A stretch of DNA of 64,000 bases from Sipunculus nudus. Taxonomy: Eukaryota; Annelida; Sipuncula; Golfingiida; Sipunculidae. Within the stretch, counting starts at the first letter, position 1; each line of letters starts with the position of its first letter. The translations under genes were made by a program, and so were the position numbers. Where the stretch lies: NCBI GenBank assembly GCA_026874595.1, contig CM049320.1:27514714-27578713 (forward strand), read 5' to 3'. Of the stretch, positions 46,170 through 58,894 are shown in pieces. The notes under the pieces were generated by a model. It worked only from the letters and a program-made list of their open reading frames with translations. It was not told where the DNA came from and ran no database searches.

Positions 46170-47488
46170 TTGTATAATATAATTGACAACCTTCCAAAAT
46201 ACAATTCGTAATATATGCCAAAACACGTTTTTATTTGTTAAAAAGCGCCCGGAACCTCCAAATTACGTGCGTATCGGTGTTATACCACGAGCAAGTGGGC
46301 CTATGACTGGGTATAATCGTTTCAAGACGACGAAATGCCCTACAAAAATGGACCAAATTTCAGGATAGAGGGCCAAAGAACAAATTATTCATTTTTATTT
46401 TTCACCGCATTTTCAGGCGTAACCCGTTATCGGCAATTTGACAGACTTTATTATTACTGACAATGTAAAATACTGACATCGCCGGCACTCTATCAGACCT
46501 TGTCTTCTCTAATGATTTGGATCAAACGGTAAAAACTAGCACATTTAAAGTGCATACGGTCCGTTTAATGAAATCAAATAATTTGTTTGGTAAGTTAAAA
46601 ACATATATTTTGCTCTTTGATTCACTTTGATGATAGGTATCACGTCCAGCCCATTGAAAGCGGGAACTTTCTTCCATGTAAAAAACAACGGTCAGTCACA
46701 AAGGGGGATCAGAGGTGAGAAGACGTCTATGCAAATAAAATCGAGGTTAACCAAAGGACGCATGGGTCAAATGACCGCAGTCTAATATCATCCAATTGGT
46801 ATGTGGGTCAGGTGTCACCAAGATTAACTTTCCGGGAAACTTGAGCAGCAAGCGCGTGTCAGTCAACCCGTTTATACATCGTTCAATGGAGCTCGTTCAC
46901 AGGAGAATTAACCGAATGCCGCGGTCACGCACCTGCGTTTATAATATGTGCACTTTTGTTCACGGCTGCACGCAGGGTGTCCCAGAAATCGCTCTCATTA
47001 AAGGTCGACACATGCATTTAAAAAAATTTGCAAACATATCGATAGGAAATAGAAACTGGTTCGCAACGGGTCCGTTTTGCGTCGCATGCTTGTGCCACAG
47101 TTGAAAGTTACCTTTTATTAGCACATGCACAAACGAAGTTTACAGAATGCCGCTCAATGAGTAATAGCTACAATAGATCGAGTTTTAACCGCTCATGATT
47201 ATTGGGATAATAGAATAAATGAATGACGAATGAACACATGAAATTTGATCAGAATTAACTGACAGGAAATCTTTTGATTGGCAGAATGAATTTCTTTTCC
47301 CAGAATATTAAAAAATCGTACTAATACGATTTTCTCCTGTCAAAAATCTTAAAAATCGGACTAAACACGATTAAATCGAACTAATTGGCTGGTCTGTCTT
47401 TATCGTGTCCAATTTTGAAAAGTATGTACTATTTTGAACGTAGCAAACATATCTTCAGGATTGGAGATTAGTTCTAGGTAAAAAAAGA
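46170..47488. other. No gene seen
   Basis: Mixed composition; the 102-codon plus-strand frame at 46,796-47,104 has no recognisable feature and begins at a non-ATG codon. Nothing is supported. Confidence 0.45.
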
Positions 47489-47610
47489 CCCCCCCCCCCC
47501 CTTTTTTTCCGGACCTTTGAACCTTTTTTTTTAGGTTTTCAATTAGTCGATCCTTCTGGGTTTGACCCCCCCCCCCCTTTTTTTTTCCTAAATCCTGGAT
47601 CCGCCTCTGG
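47489..47610 (-). mobile_element. Poly-C/poly-T transposon terminus
   Basis: On the minus strand it begins CCAGAGGCGGATCCAGGATT, then TAGGAAAAAAAAAG and G12 (47,577-47,566), then a second A/G run ending in G13 (47,501-47,489). The first 20 bases match the ends at 37,615 and 4517. The doubled oligo-A/oligo-G arrangement suggests an internal duplication. The other terminus was not found. A T24 tract follows at about 47,630. Confidence 0.55.
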
Positions 47611-47621
47611 AACATTTATTG

Positions 47622-47653
<32 letters not shown>

Positions 47654-50600
47654 CGGGTGGGGGATTTCTATGAGCACTCTTTCAACTACTTATCTGGTAT
47701 TTTTGCTCAGGGCACAGGGCCTTGCTTGGCATAGGAATGATATTCTTTCTATCAAGTAATTTTAACCAGAAAATCTGAATGTACGAGCACCTTCTAGGCG
47801 TTCCTCCAAAAGCGGCTTACATGCCTTCCCTTGCCTGATGCTGCAATGCCAAGGGTAAGATTGTGAAATCTGAGTCACCACACATGCGGAAACCTACCGT
47901 TATGCACACACGTCAGTCATATTACTGTGACACTGAACTTTTGAAGTCACACATGAATTGATATAAAAATATCGAGAACACAATACTTCTAAAATGTGCA
48001 CAGCTTTATTATAATTTAGACTGTTCTTAAACAACATTTCGCACCAAAAGGCATGCATAAACGTTCATTCTGTAAACAAATGAGATAGCTTGGCAAGCCA
48101 CTTGCAAATGGCAACAGACACATTAGTTAATAGCACATTAACAGTAAACCCTCTCCTACTTTCATCAATACGTCGACATCACTAAAGGTATTTCAGTTTT
48201 CAAACTATGATCAACATGCATAGCAAGTTCGTAATTACACTATATTATGTGCGGACGTTACCTATTGCTCTTGCATTTTATGACATTTATTTTAACGGTT
48301 CACACATTTTTTTTTACCTTTATAGTTCCACAAAGCAATGCATGTTCGATCCAATACTCTGTTTAACAAAGCCATGCTTACCTGCTGTTGTGTACGCTCC
48401 GCCCCTTAATGTTCAAGAAAAATAACATTAAGCTTAACATTAATGTAGCACGTCCTTCCTTTTATTCTTTTGAGGATTCATCGAATGAACACTCGGTTCC
48501 GTTATAACGCGGCAGTTTTACAATAATCAATTGCAACGCATAATAACGCATATTACTTTTTAGTATTGGTACTACAATTCATGGTCTTTTGGTCATTATT
48601 CTACATATATTTTAAGCAATATAACACGGATGTTACATTTTTGCTCATATTTTAGTCTTTCAATCATCAGAGCAACGCTGAATAAAAGATATAGGTATAA
48701 GTACAGCATTACATACACATGTAAGCGTGTGTTTGAATGTATTCATCTTTTAATGATGCACGGTACAATATAGTTTTTCATGTACACGCTGAATTTTCTG
48801 CCTTCACATGCTAATGATATTTTGCACAGCGTCAACACAAGTCACAAAAGGAGCAATTCGTTCAATAGTTCTTGATCTTGTGATTGACCAGATTGCATTA
48901 CATAGGCTTCTGTGACAACATTGTGACCAGGCTGAATTGAATATAAAGTGAACATAATATAACTTTCAATTTATCTTTAACAATTAGGTAACAAGTCTTT
49001 AAGTCTGCAGTTACAGAAGATTATAATTATAATCAACCGCTAGGTGAGTTACAACATCAACGAATTACCTGCAGGATTCGAGTAATACTTGCATTCATTG
49101 ACATGCCATCATAATTGAGGTACCTCTGAATTAATGTACATGAATTAATTTACATGCAAAAAGCCTAAGGACAATAAATCCTCAGACTATCATTTGTTAA
49201 TCAAATAGATTAGGGCCCCGTTTAAATGAATTTTCAGTGTCTACAATTTCACAATATTTATGCGCCAAGTACCGATATCTGCGCTTGGGGTTCATCTTCG
49301 AGACATGGTCAATCACTCCAGTGTGTACGAAATACTACATACGGAAAGTATTGGGACACGCACGTTTTTCCTGAATTTGAATAGTCTTTAGAAACTGTTT
49401 TTTTTTATAACAGACCAGTCAAGTAGATATAATTCTTTTACACATATAATTAGAGACACATAGAATGTAATTTCATGTCAGGGCTATTTAGTTGAATTGC
49501 ATGTCGGGTGATGCCGGGACGTGGTGCGCAGATCTTAAGTAGCTGCGACTAACAATCAATTTGCTATTTGTCTCCGAAAACCCTAACACTGCAACGTCTA
49601 GACTTCAATATATTAAAACGATATAACGAAATTAGACGCAATTGTCCCTCACATGATAAACACACACGGTAAGTGAAAGTGTGACTTCATTCATGACCAT
49701 CTTGAACAGAAAAGTGAATTCACTACTCCGTTGTCCGTAAAGCAAGCAGCCTACAGCCTACAAAGCAGCCGAGAAACTCGCGGTTCAGAATAGAGGAATG
49801 AATACATAAATGGTGATATTCGATTCACAGATATTTTGTCCAAAAAAAAAGTATAGTTGAGCAGGTCAAACCGCACTTAATATTTTATATATATATATAC
49901 TCTTAATATTTATAGAACTACTTATTTGTACGTCTAAAACCTGGTATATAAAAAAGTGGTAAAGTACTGTATTGTTATCAGAAGCAATGTATCTCACAGA
50001 TATAAAGGTACATGTTTTTGTTCAGACTATTTCTTTGCAATCAAAGAAATATTAATGGACGACTCCACTCTTTTCAGCAAACAATCATCACAAACAGTGC
50101 GCGCAAGACTTACGGGGATATAATGTAAAAAAAAAAAAGAAAACCACTAGTAAAATTCTAAATGCATAGAAATACTTGTGCAAAATATAAGAAGGCTGAT
50201 CCCAAAAACTGACACTGTACTGTAAACAGAAGTGCTGATCAATATTCATAGATGTAATCTATCGTTTCAATCTATCACAGCGAATGGCACGTTTCTCACA
50301 CCTTAGGTGACAGGCGCATACAATAAATATTGCTTTCTTTTCATATGTGCCTGAATTGTGCGCGTTCAGAAAGATGGTATGTAACATCCTTATTACAGCA
50401 AAAAAGTGGATTAATTATTCCCCTTGTCAATGATACCTTTACCGCTAACAAATTCAGTTCTTTTTTGTTTGCTCTGATATTCACCTTTCGCCATACCATT
50501 ACTAGACTGACTTCGCCACTGATAGAATCATATAATGAGGACATTAAAAAGAATGACACATGGCGAGAGTGAAATGATTTTAAATGAGATCCACTTTATA

Positions 50601-50796
50601 CACATATCGGGAATTGTTGAGATGTTGACGTATTCAAAATATGAAACATAAATGCCGTACAGTGTTTTTCGTAAATGAGACAAATTACCAGAAAAAAATT
50701 GCAAATTTTGAGGAATAAAATGTGGGATAAAAGGCGGCTTAAAGGAGCCAATATTACTCTACAGTGAACCGACATATTTACCTCAGTCCAGCTGAC

Positions 50797-50850
<54 letters not shown>

Positions 50851-51966
50851 GCAGGCACGCTTGAGAAAAAGTAAACTAAATATCCGAATATTAGAAGCGA
50901 AGCTTGATCAGAATATGCTTATTGTAGAAAAAGGAAATGAAATCAAAATGAAACATCATAAACAATATCATTCACTTGTTAGCGCAGAATAACCACCTCA
51001 TGAGTAGGCAGATGTATTGACCAGTGATGTTTCAAAAGTCAGACATTTCATCTAGTCTACAGACATCCATAAATCAACCTTTGTTTTCATATTATTACAT
51101 CCCGTGGCACAATATGTCGATTACAACATATTAATATGATGGCCATGTTAGAATATGGATTTATTAAACCGCACATACAGTATACAAATTTTACCCCTCT
51201 AATCTTTGGGGGAAAATAGCATATATCAGCTGTAATGAAAATACTGTTAGTGTAAAGGCTTCCTGTTTCATGGACAGTAGAGAAGGCTACAACTACAAGA
51301 CAGCCTGGTATCGTCAAATATTTTCGAAATTTTTCTCTTATTATACATGTACATGTATTTATATTTGCGTGTGGACAATATTTCATGCAACTTCAATGGC
51401 TGCAACAATACAGATATTATCGAGCATGAGCCATTACATGTACCAGCTACAATATAATAATATATAATATTTTTATTTACATATGCAAATTAACTGTTAA
51501 TTTCCTGCAAAAGTATCTTCGTGGTTTACAAAGTATCAACCTATAAAACTAGGCACCATACATACAACTGTTAAATGCCATAATCACAATAACGTGGAAG
51601 TCTCGTGTAACTAAGTGTATAGTGTCCAAGTGTCAGCCATTCTGCTCAATCCTATTTTAACTTTTCATACGTTTAACGTCCAAAACACTAATAAGATACT
51701 TGCAGCGAAGCGCCCTCTGGCACAAAATGTACTGACGACCGTCTACGGACACCATGCGTTTTTTTTCTGTATGACCCCCCTCCCCCTCCCAAATGCATGA
51801 AAACTGCATTTTCCAAACTTAGCCTTTAAAAACGTATTATCCGAACCAAGATAACATAGCTCACCGTTGTTAAGTTAGTAAATTTGTATAATGAGAGTAG
51901 TACATCATCGTTACCACAACCATTCACATTAATATTAATTATGGAACGGAGTGTCGCTGTACGTGT
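47611..51966. other. No gene seen over 4.3 kb
   Basis: AT-rich with short frames only. The frames at 48,207-48,425, 50,330-50,572 (and its opposite strand) and 51,087-51,386 lack domains, splice context and codon structure. A long (AT)n tract lies within. Confidence 0.5.
50798..50847. repeat. (AT)n microsatellite
   Basis: About 25 uninterrupted AT units. Confidence 0.95.
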
Positions 51967-52257
51967 AAGGCCAAAAAAAATAAAAGGTGTGGTTCTCGGG
52001 CACCGCCCGCGTCAATTTTTAACCCCCGCATCAAAAATTTTTATTTTGATTTTTATCTTTCAAGTAGAAAAATAGTACAATTTATGTAGTGCTTTTACCT
52101 GTTTAGCAAAAAAAATTTGTTATTTTCATGCTTTTTCACTGATCATATGACATTTTATCGGAGCATTAAAAAAAGGGTCAAAAATAAAATACCGCCCGCC
52201 CGCACCGATTTCTGAAAAAAAGTGCCTGAGAACCATACCTTATTTTTTTTTGGCCTA
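51967..52257. mobile_element. MITE with long terminal inverted repeats, ~290 bp
   Basis: The left arm AAGGCCAAAAAAAATAAAAG continues GTGTGGTTCTCGGGCAC. The right arm, reverse-complemented, reads TAGGCCAAAAAAAAATAAGG and TATGGTTCTCAGGCAC. The arms match over about 40 bp, the interior is AT-rich, and a CCGCCCGC block lies near each arm. No coding capacity. The target duplication is ambiguous. Confidence 0.8.
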
Positions 52258-52518
52258 ACAGTACATACTTTACTTTAAGCCTGAGAAGAATAGTGCGATA
52301 TGATCACATGCTGTAAATACAAAAAAAATTATATCGACCATTGCCCACATACAATGCTACAAAACAAATTTAATAAGTTCAAAATGGTCACAATGAAGAA
52401 GTGACTGGATGGAAGCGGATTAAAATATTCCACAGAAGTACAGTATGCACCAAAATAAAAAAAAAAGACCTCACAAAAATACAAACAGCAAGAAACTATA
52501 ATGGCTATTATTAGAACG

Positions 52519-52703
52519 CACACCTCCGCCAAAGCAAAAAAACCGTTCCTAGACCCGTTCCTGTATCAGTATCTGCACTAAAATTCAATCTTCTATGACC
52601 TATGTCCCACTACTCCACCAAATGTAAATTTTTTTATGTGTATTTTGGGTAAACCAGTCAACCGACAAGCACACGTGAAACATCACCTTTTTGGCGGAGG
52701 TAG
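52519..52703. mobile_element. Short MITE with CACCTCCGCCAAA ends
   Basis: The left end CACCTCCGCCAAAGC is mirrored by TTTTTGGCGGAGGTAGC on the right, about 185 bp in all, non-coding. ACCTCCGCCAA...TTGGCGGAGGT ends are a common small-transposon form in invertebrate genomes (general knowledge). Confidence 0.7.
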
Positions 52704-55700
52704 CTATGCTACAAAACAAAGCTCTCACACCACACTGTCTGGCATATAAAAACTCAAATCTGCGCGAAATGTTCACAAAACACCTAACCGCACAGCATGT
52801 ATAGATTCACGTGATAATATATTCAGCAGTAAAAGTTATTTAACATTACTGATCTGTACACCGGTACAAACGAATGTAAAACCATTGACTTTTTGGTCAG
52901 CAAGTTACTATTAATTGCTTGAGAAGGCACAGTGAAATTAAGAACCAAAATTTCAAAAATTAGACACTTCCCCCTCACTCATGATTTACGACTGCCCAGT
53001 TATTAAGTAATCAGTCTTTTTTTTTCATATCTTAAATATTCCAATCTGCTTAGTATTTTTTTATTCCAATATCTGTTCAAAATTAGACTATTCTTCCATC
53101 ATTGCTTTACTTGTTCTCTATTATTAACCAAAAGATTCATTTTGGTACAACTGTCTGCATTCTTTCGGTCATTCGTGTTGTTCAAAGATTATGTGGAAAC
53201 ATCTTAATATGTATTGGTCGTACAGTTTGATACAACTGATTCATTATTTTTAAAACTGTTGAAGGGTAGTTGTCAAAAATGGAAAAAAAGTTTGATATAC
53301 CTGATTTTCTGGTCCTATTCTTCGAATAATAAGGCCTTTTTTACGGTCATCCCTAAACATATTCATGTAATCTAAAAATACATTCTACATGTTTTTCTTT
53401 GTCCTTATCTTTTAAAGAAAATAGTTATCGTATCTCATGGAGAAAGTAATTGTTCCTTCTGATTCCTCAATGTCAAAAGTTTACAAAGGAAAGTGATGTC
53501 TCAGAATTTGATATACTTCCTGAAAGTCTGGATGCTAAAATGTTTTCCGCTGTTCGTTCAATATCCCAAAGCTGTTTAAATAATTAAAACCTTTATATTT
53601 ATATCTTCCTTTGAAGTCCTGGTTTCTGCAGAATGTGATATGCTGTACTCCCTTAGGGTAACGAAGAATATGACCTTGAATTGGTGTCAATTATTTTAAC
53701 CGTCCCCCCCCCCTTTCCCACGGTTATAACACTAAAGGGAAAGATGCCCCTTGGACACCCTAGTTGTTACCCAGCCCTTGGCCATTTTCAGCGATTATAT
53801 AGATGATAGCTTTGGGGATGTTTATTTATATGGCTAAAATAAATTGAGAAACTCGGAAGAGATTCAGATGAATAGGTAAGATCTATATATTCTAACTGAT
53901 TCAACGTTAAGTCCTAACACTAAGGTCCTGTTGCTGCTCACAACCCATCCACAACTTTTGTACCTTTAGTCCTTCAGAGATTTCCTTTGCCACTTTGCTG
54001 AAACAACGTAATGTGAATACTTTGTCAGTCCACAGGTTCCAATATGAAGTATGAAATCACTATTTCATGAATTTCTCGGACCTTTATAGCTGCGTTTTTG
54101 GCACAGTTAGTACATCTGATATGAATGTTTTGATTTTAATTTATTCAAGTCCGTTGTTTATTTATAATAATTATATCATTTGGGCCCTATATTATTTGCT
54201 CATAAAACGGATAGGATATGTTATTTTCCTCTTTGAATTGAAACAGTAGCTACCTGACATCAACCTCAGCAACCACCACTGCATTAAAGGGATCGTCTGT
54301 TTTGCACCCAGGAAAATGACACCTTGTCCCGATTGGCTGAAAAGACCACGTGATTTACAAGTGATGTACAGGCCTGCAAATGTAAAAAAAAAAAAAAAAA
54401 AAAAGTAAGCGTTCTGGTAGGATAAGGTAGCATTCTGCATCAAGGTAAGGGCATTTTCAACATATTGGGACACATGTTGGACAATTGCAGACACATAAAT
54501 TGCGAAGTGTCCCATTCTTGTTCTAACATGACTATTATGGCGACAAATAGTATATCAATTTTTTTAGTAGTGCTGCTGGAAAAAGAATGAAAAAGAGTAC
54601 TTTTTATTAATTTCCACTAAATTAGTGCATGTTAGTGCATTTAAAAAAAGCAATTTAGCAGGCCTGGATGTCAGACTGGCCTGGAGACCAAATTTTGCGG
54701 GTTTCAATACTGTTCTTTTTGGTCCTTTTCGTGGCTACGAAGCAAACTAGCCTCAGTGTCAACTGTGGATTTGACGTCAAGACCAAGCAGAAATTCAGAT
54801 TGTATTAAGCATCGATCATACAGTGCACACATATCAACTACTCTGAAATGGTTTCTGTCCTCATTACATGAGGTTATGTTGGCTTGGTGGCACTAGAACA
54901 GCAATGCCCAAAAGTGTTCAATAATATTTTGTGAGAACACTGTCTCAGGTTAACCAGAAAATGACAGTTGGGTAAATATGCATTTGATCTCTCGGCCTTA
55001 CATGCCTAGGTCTCTGTCTTGCTCTTGGACCCAATGGTATAAATCTTGTTCTTTAATTATATGTTTTTGACTTAATCACTGACAATAATATTCATGGTAG
55101 TCTCAAATATGGCCACTTTGTCAGGAGATAACCCTTTTTCTTACAATGTTTCAGTGGTGCTCAAAAATATATGACAGATATACATAAGTACTTCTTAATC
55201 AATTAAAACTTCTGGCACTTCTCACTGGTTAGAAATAAGATACACTTCGGATGTAGATAAAACCTGTAAGAACTACTGATGCATTACACAATATATGTAT
55301 AAAAGTGACTAAAGTTTTGAAATATATCAACTGTTGCTAACTACTCCCATACAAAACTGTTATACATACACCTTAAAATACTACACGAGGGCATGACCTT
55401 CAACATCACTGAGTAAATGAAAAATTACATAAGACGTATGTTTGTCTCTTTGGTAAATAAGTGATATGTGCACTAAACATACAAAGTCATATGATATGAA
55501 AGTAAAAACACCTTTGGTGAAGCTACTGGAGAAAAATACTATGGAAGTAAATACTTCTTTGTATGTCTGCAAAAGTAGTATAAAATCATTACATTTTAAA
55601 ATTTTTTTTTTTTTAAAAATTCTTCCTTTGAAATACAACCATTATTATCAAATTAATACAAAAAACTGCTTATAAGCACCATCAAGTGCTCAATATGAAA

Positions 55701-56186
55701 ACAATTCTGTTTTTATCTTTCCTTATTTATATTTAACTGAAGCTTGAATATATGTTTGTTGATAACAATGTATTGCCACTTGACATTAAATTCATCTTTC
55801 AGTGATGATATACAAAGGAATAATGTATGAATATTTTCTTTCATGCTTTGTTTCAAAACATGAACACAAGATGGAACTTCAAAGCAAATGCAGTATTACC
55901 ATTTATAATAGTTGATGTATGTTTAATGTAGCCTAATATCTTAAAAATTAGAATATAATGAATGAAAGATTGAGACAGATTTAAAGTACATGTATATATT
56001 TTCTTTTCCACTTCAATAAAAGTTGAGAAATGTTCTAATCAGTAATACTGTCATGGCTAATAATGCAACCGTTTTGTTGAAAAAACTAATTTCAGCTCTT
56101 TGGTAACATGAAAAAAGTAGTAATATTTTAAAATGAAATAAAACTCTCTTAAATTTGATATTTTTAAAATAACAGAACTTAAGCTT

Positions 56187-56251
<65 letters not shown>

Positions 56252-56610
56252 AGCAAATCATGACACCCCTTTCTGCAAATGTTGACCTATGAAAAAATAA
56301 AAAAATATATATTCTTCATAAGCAAAAAATGAATGAGAATGAAAAGCTAGTATTAAATAAGGAGCAATTGCAAATATAGCAATAACGTCCGTTTCAGAGA
56401 TGAAAATGATAGTTATAGTAGTACTTGTACCTGCCTGAAGCCATTATCTTGTTTATAAAGCTCAAACTACTATTTTTTCACATATTTGTCCATAGCATAT
56501 AAAACAGTTTACACATCATTCACCAGAGGGCACTACAAATCAATATTGATAAATATTTTTGCGAATCAAGCATTAGTCAATACCAACTAACAAAGCATGT
56601 TGGATGTTTT
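52704..56610. other. No gene seen over 3.9 kb
   Basis: AT-rich with frames of low complexity. Notable small features are a C10 run bounded by AACCGT and ACGGTT (53,701-53,726), an A20 run at 54,384-54,403, and the (AT)n tract at 56,192. None of the short frames carries a recognisable domain. Confidence 0.5.
56192..56242. repeat. (AT)n microsatellite
   Basis: About 25 AT units. Confidence 0.95.
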
Positions 56611-57991
56611 AACAAGTGACCCATGGGTCATGACGCTCAGCTGCCAAGCATGACCTGTGACATCATGAAAAATTACTGAAACTGCCTGGCTGAAGCATTC
56701 TGACAACAGTGTTTTTGTTATGAAGTAACGAGGTACTTATCACTGAGCCTTATCACTTAATAGGCTGATACAAAAGGGAGTCATATGTCACCAGTGTCAC
56801 TCACAATTACAGCCACACAGGGAGATGTACCAGCTGGAGTGGGATGGTTATATATACAAGAAAAATAGAGATGGTCTATAAAATAAGTAAATGTGAACAT
56901 CCCTGACCTATGACCTTGGCCTTTTGCCCATATATCAACTGGATTCTTTCTAAATGATGGGTAACTACTAACCACTTAAATCTGGTGTAATTACTTGGCA
57001 ACCAATGGGTGAATAACTTTGACCTGCAACCTTTAACCTGCTGACCAGCTGACCCCAAAATCAATAAGTTATTTATTCAAGCAAAAAGACCCATAAATAT
57101 GAAGTTTGAGTCAAACTGAGTGATGCATAGATGTGGCATATGTGAAAGACTGAAGGTTTGGGTTGAACAGTTACACTTGAAATATGCTCACAAGCATTTA
57201 GAACAATTAAATATTGTGACCTTGACCTTTGACTTTTTGACCTTAACATCAATAGGCTTCTTCCCTTATTGGTTGGTAAGCCATATATGACAGATGGAAG
57301 GTACAGATTGAAAAGTTTGCCTGAAAATGACCTCACGCAAGAAGTGGGTGCTGTGAACTTGACCTTTGACCTCAAAATCAACAGGTCTTTTCCCCTGTTG
57401 GCAGAGAAGCGTTATCAGTGCTTGAAGGTTTGGAATAAAAAGTCTAGCTTGAAATGTGTCCACAACCTTTTCAAAGAAGTGGATCCTGTGACCCTGACCT
57501 TTTACCTTGTGACCTAAAAATCTATAGGATTCTTCTCCAACTTAGTAGGCGAGCTATATGTGAAAAAATCAAAGAATTGGGATGAAAGGGTTGGCTTAAA
57601 ATGCATTCACAGGCTTTTCAAAGAAGAGGCTCCTGTGACCTTGATCTTTGACCTTTTGACATAAAAAAAATTATGGTTCTTCCCCTGTTGGTAGGTGAGC
57701 TGTATGTGAAAGATGGAAGGTTTGGGATGAAACTTTTGTCTCAAAGAGTTATTTCTGGGGGGTGCAAACACACCCCATAACTTCAAGAATATAGGTCGCA
57801 GTGACCTAATTTCAGGTTTGCAAGGAGATCTTTTTATAACCTCTAAGACTGCAAAGGGTTCATGGCCCTAGCCCCTACGGTTACGATTTGTGCCCTGCTA
57901 ACGGACGGACGGCTGGCCGGACAGACGGTAGGACGACGGACAAAGACCCATCGCTTTAGCCCAGCATGACTGAAAGTTAGCTGAGCTAAAA
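56611..57991 (-). repeat. Long interspersed repeat, copy 1, with DR1-like motifs
   Basis: From 56,683 it is nearly identical to 62,571-63,875. It is built of diverged ~130-bp units, each ending TGTGACCTTGACCTTTGACC-like text. TGACCTTTGACCT (57,360) and near matches (57,223 and 57,642) equal AGGTCA-A-AGGTCA on the other strand. It ends with a GGACGGACGG tract and GCTGAGCTAAAAA, the inverted form of the 18.4-kb repeat's start. A short opening block (56,611-56,667, ACAAGTGACCCATGGGTCAT) also occurs at 61,450. Open frames inside are repeat-derived. Confidence 0.85.
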
Positions 57992-58344
57992 ACTTGGGAC
58001 TAATAAACTTGAACTTGTTTCCCCATATTGGCAATAAAGCAAGAGGCCTGAAAAATAGCACCTGTTAAAATCATAGTGAACAATGTCATATGCGGTATAC
58101 ATCTGTTGCACTTGTACACTTGATCATTATTGTACACATATTTTTATTAAAATTAAATGTTACAAAATGTGATTGCAGATTTAAAAAGCAGTCCTCTAGT
58201 CTCAGGATTCTCTACTGATACCATAAGGAAAAGTTTGGAAAAAATGTTGCTGATAATAAAGAGCAGAGGATTGGTAATTGCACAGCATCACTGACAAAAG
58301 AACTGATGCATATTTGTTATTATATGTATTTTTATGTGTATTGT

Positions 58345-58347
<3 letters not shown>

Positions 58348-58402
<55 letters not shown>
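58348..58402. repeat. (AT)n microsatellite
   Basis: About 27 AT units. Confidence 0.95.
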
Positions 58403-58404
<2 letters not shown>

Positions 58405-58825
58405 TTCGGATATAATAATTTTGATTGTGCATATCAAAATGAGCATGTTGTATATTATATCTTTTGTTTTCTTTTATAGACTATTATGCTAATATTAGAC
58501 TGAGAGAACACAAAAGGCATTGTGTGTTTATGTGTGTGTGTGTGCGTGTGTTTAAAAGATTTTATGTAGCCCATACCACATTTGATGTAAATTTTCATGT
58601 TATCAGTAGCTCTAGATTTGATGGGAATGTGTTTATAATATCAATGATGTGTTAATTCAGGATAAACATTACCTACCACAGAGATTTAAGATCCATGTTA
58701 GACTACATGTCAGTCTTTTAAAATAAATTTCTGATGTCAGGACAGCCACTGAAAAAATGCAAGCAGTTATCACAATAAAAATATCCTGAAAATTCTCACC
58801 CTTGTGATAATCACTGTATTCTATG

Positions 58826-58831
58826 TTTAAT
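58826..58831 (-). promoter_or_regulatory. Possible poly(A) signal
   Basis: ATTAAA on the minus strand about 65 bp beyond the stop codon of the 58,895-59,856 exon. It is a common variant signal, but such AT-rich words also occur by chance here. Confidence 0.35.
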
Positions 58832-58894
58832 ATAAATGACAAATTTGAACTTTTTTCTCACTCTTGGATTATCAATATTAGTGACCTGTGTTAT

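Larger units (their letters stand above)
57992..58894. other. 3' flank of the TRADD-N-like gene; no other gene
   Basis: AT-rich, with an (AT)n tract. On the minus strand a possible poly(A) signal ATTAAA lies at 58,831-58,826, about 65 bp after the stop codon of the gene. Confidence 0.5.

Noticed and set aside
50596-50850. Frames of alternating Ile-Tyr at the (AT)n tracts (also 40,824-41,081, 56,013-56,261, 58,202-58,432)
   Set aside because: They are translations of dinucleotide repeats and carry no coding evidence.
56781-57517. Small frames repeated at 56.8-57.5 and 62.7-63.5 kb
   Set aside because: They lie in two copies of the same noncoding repeat, and their stops and starts follow the repeat.
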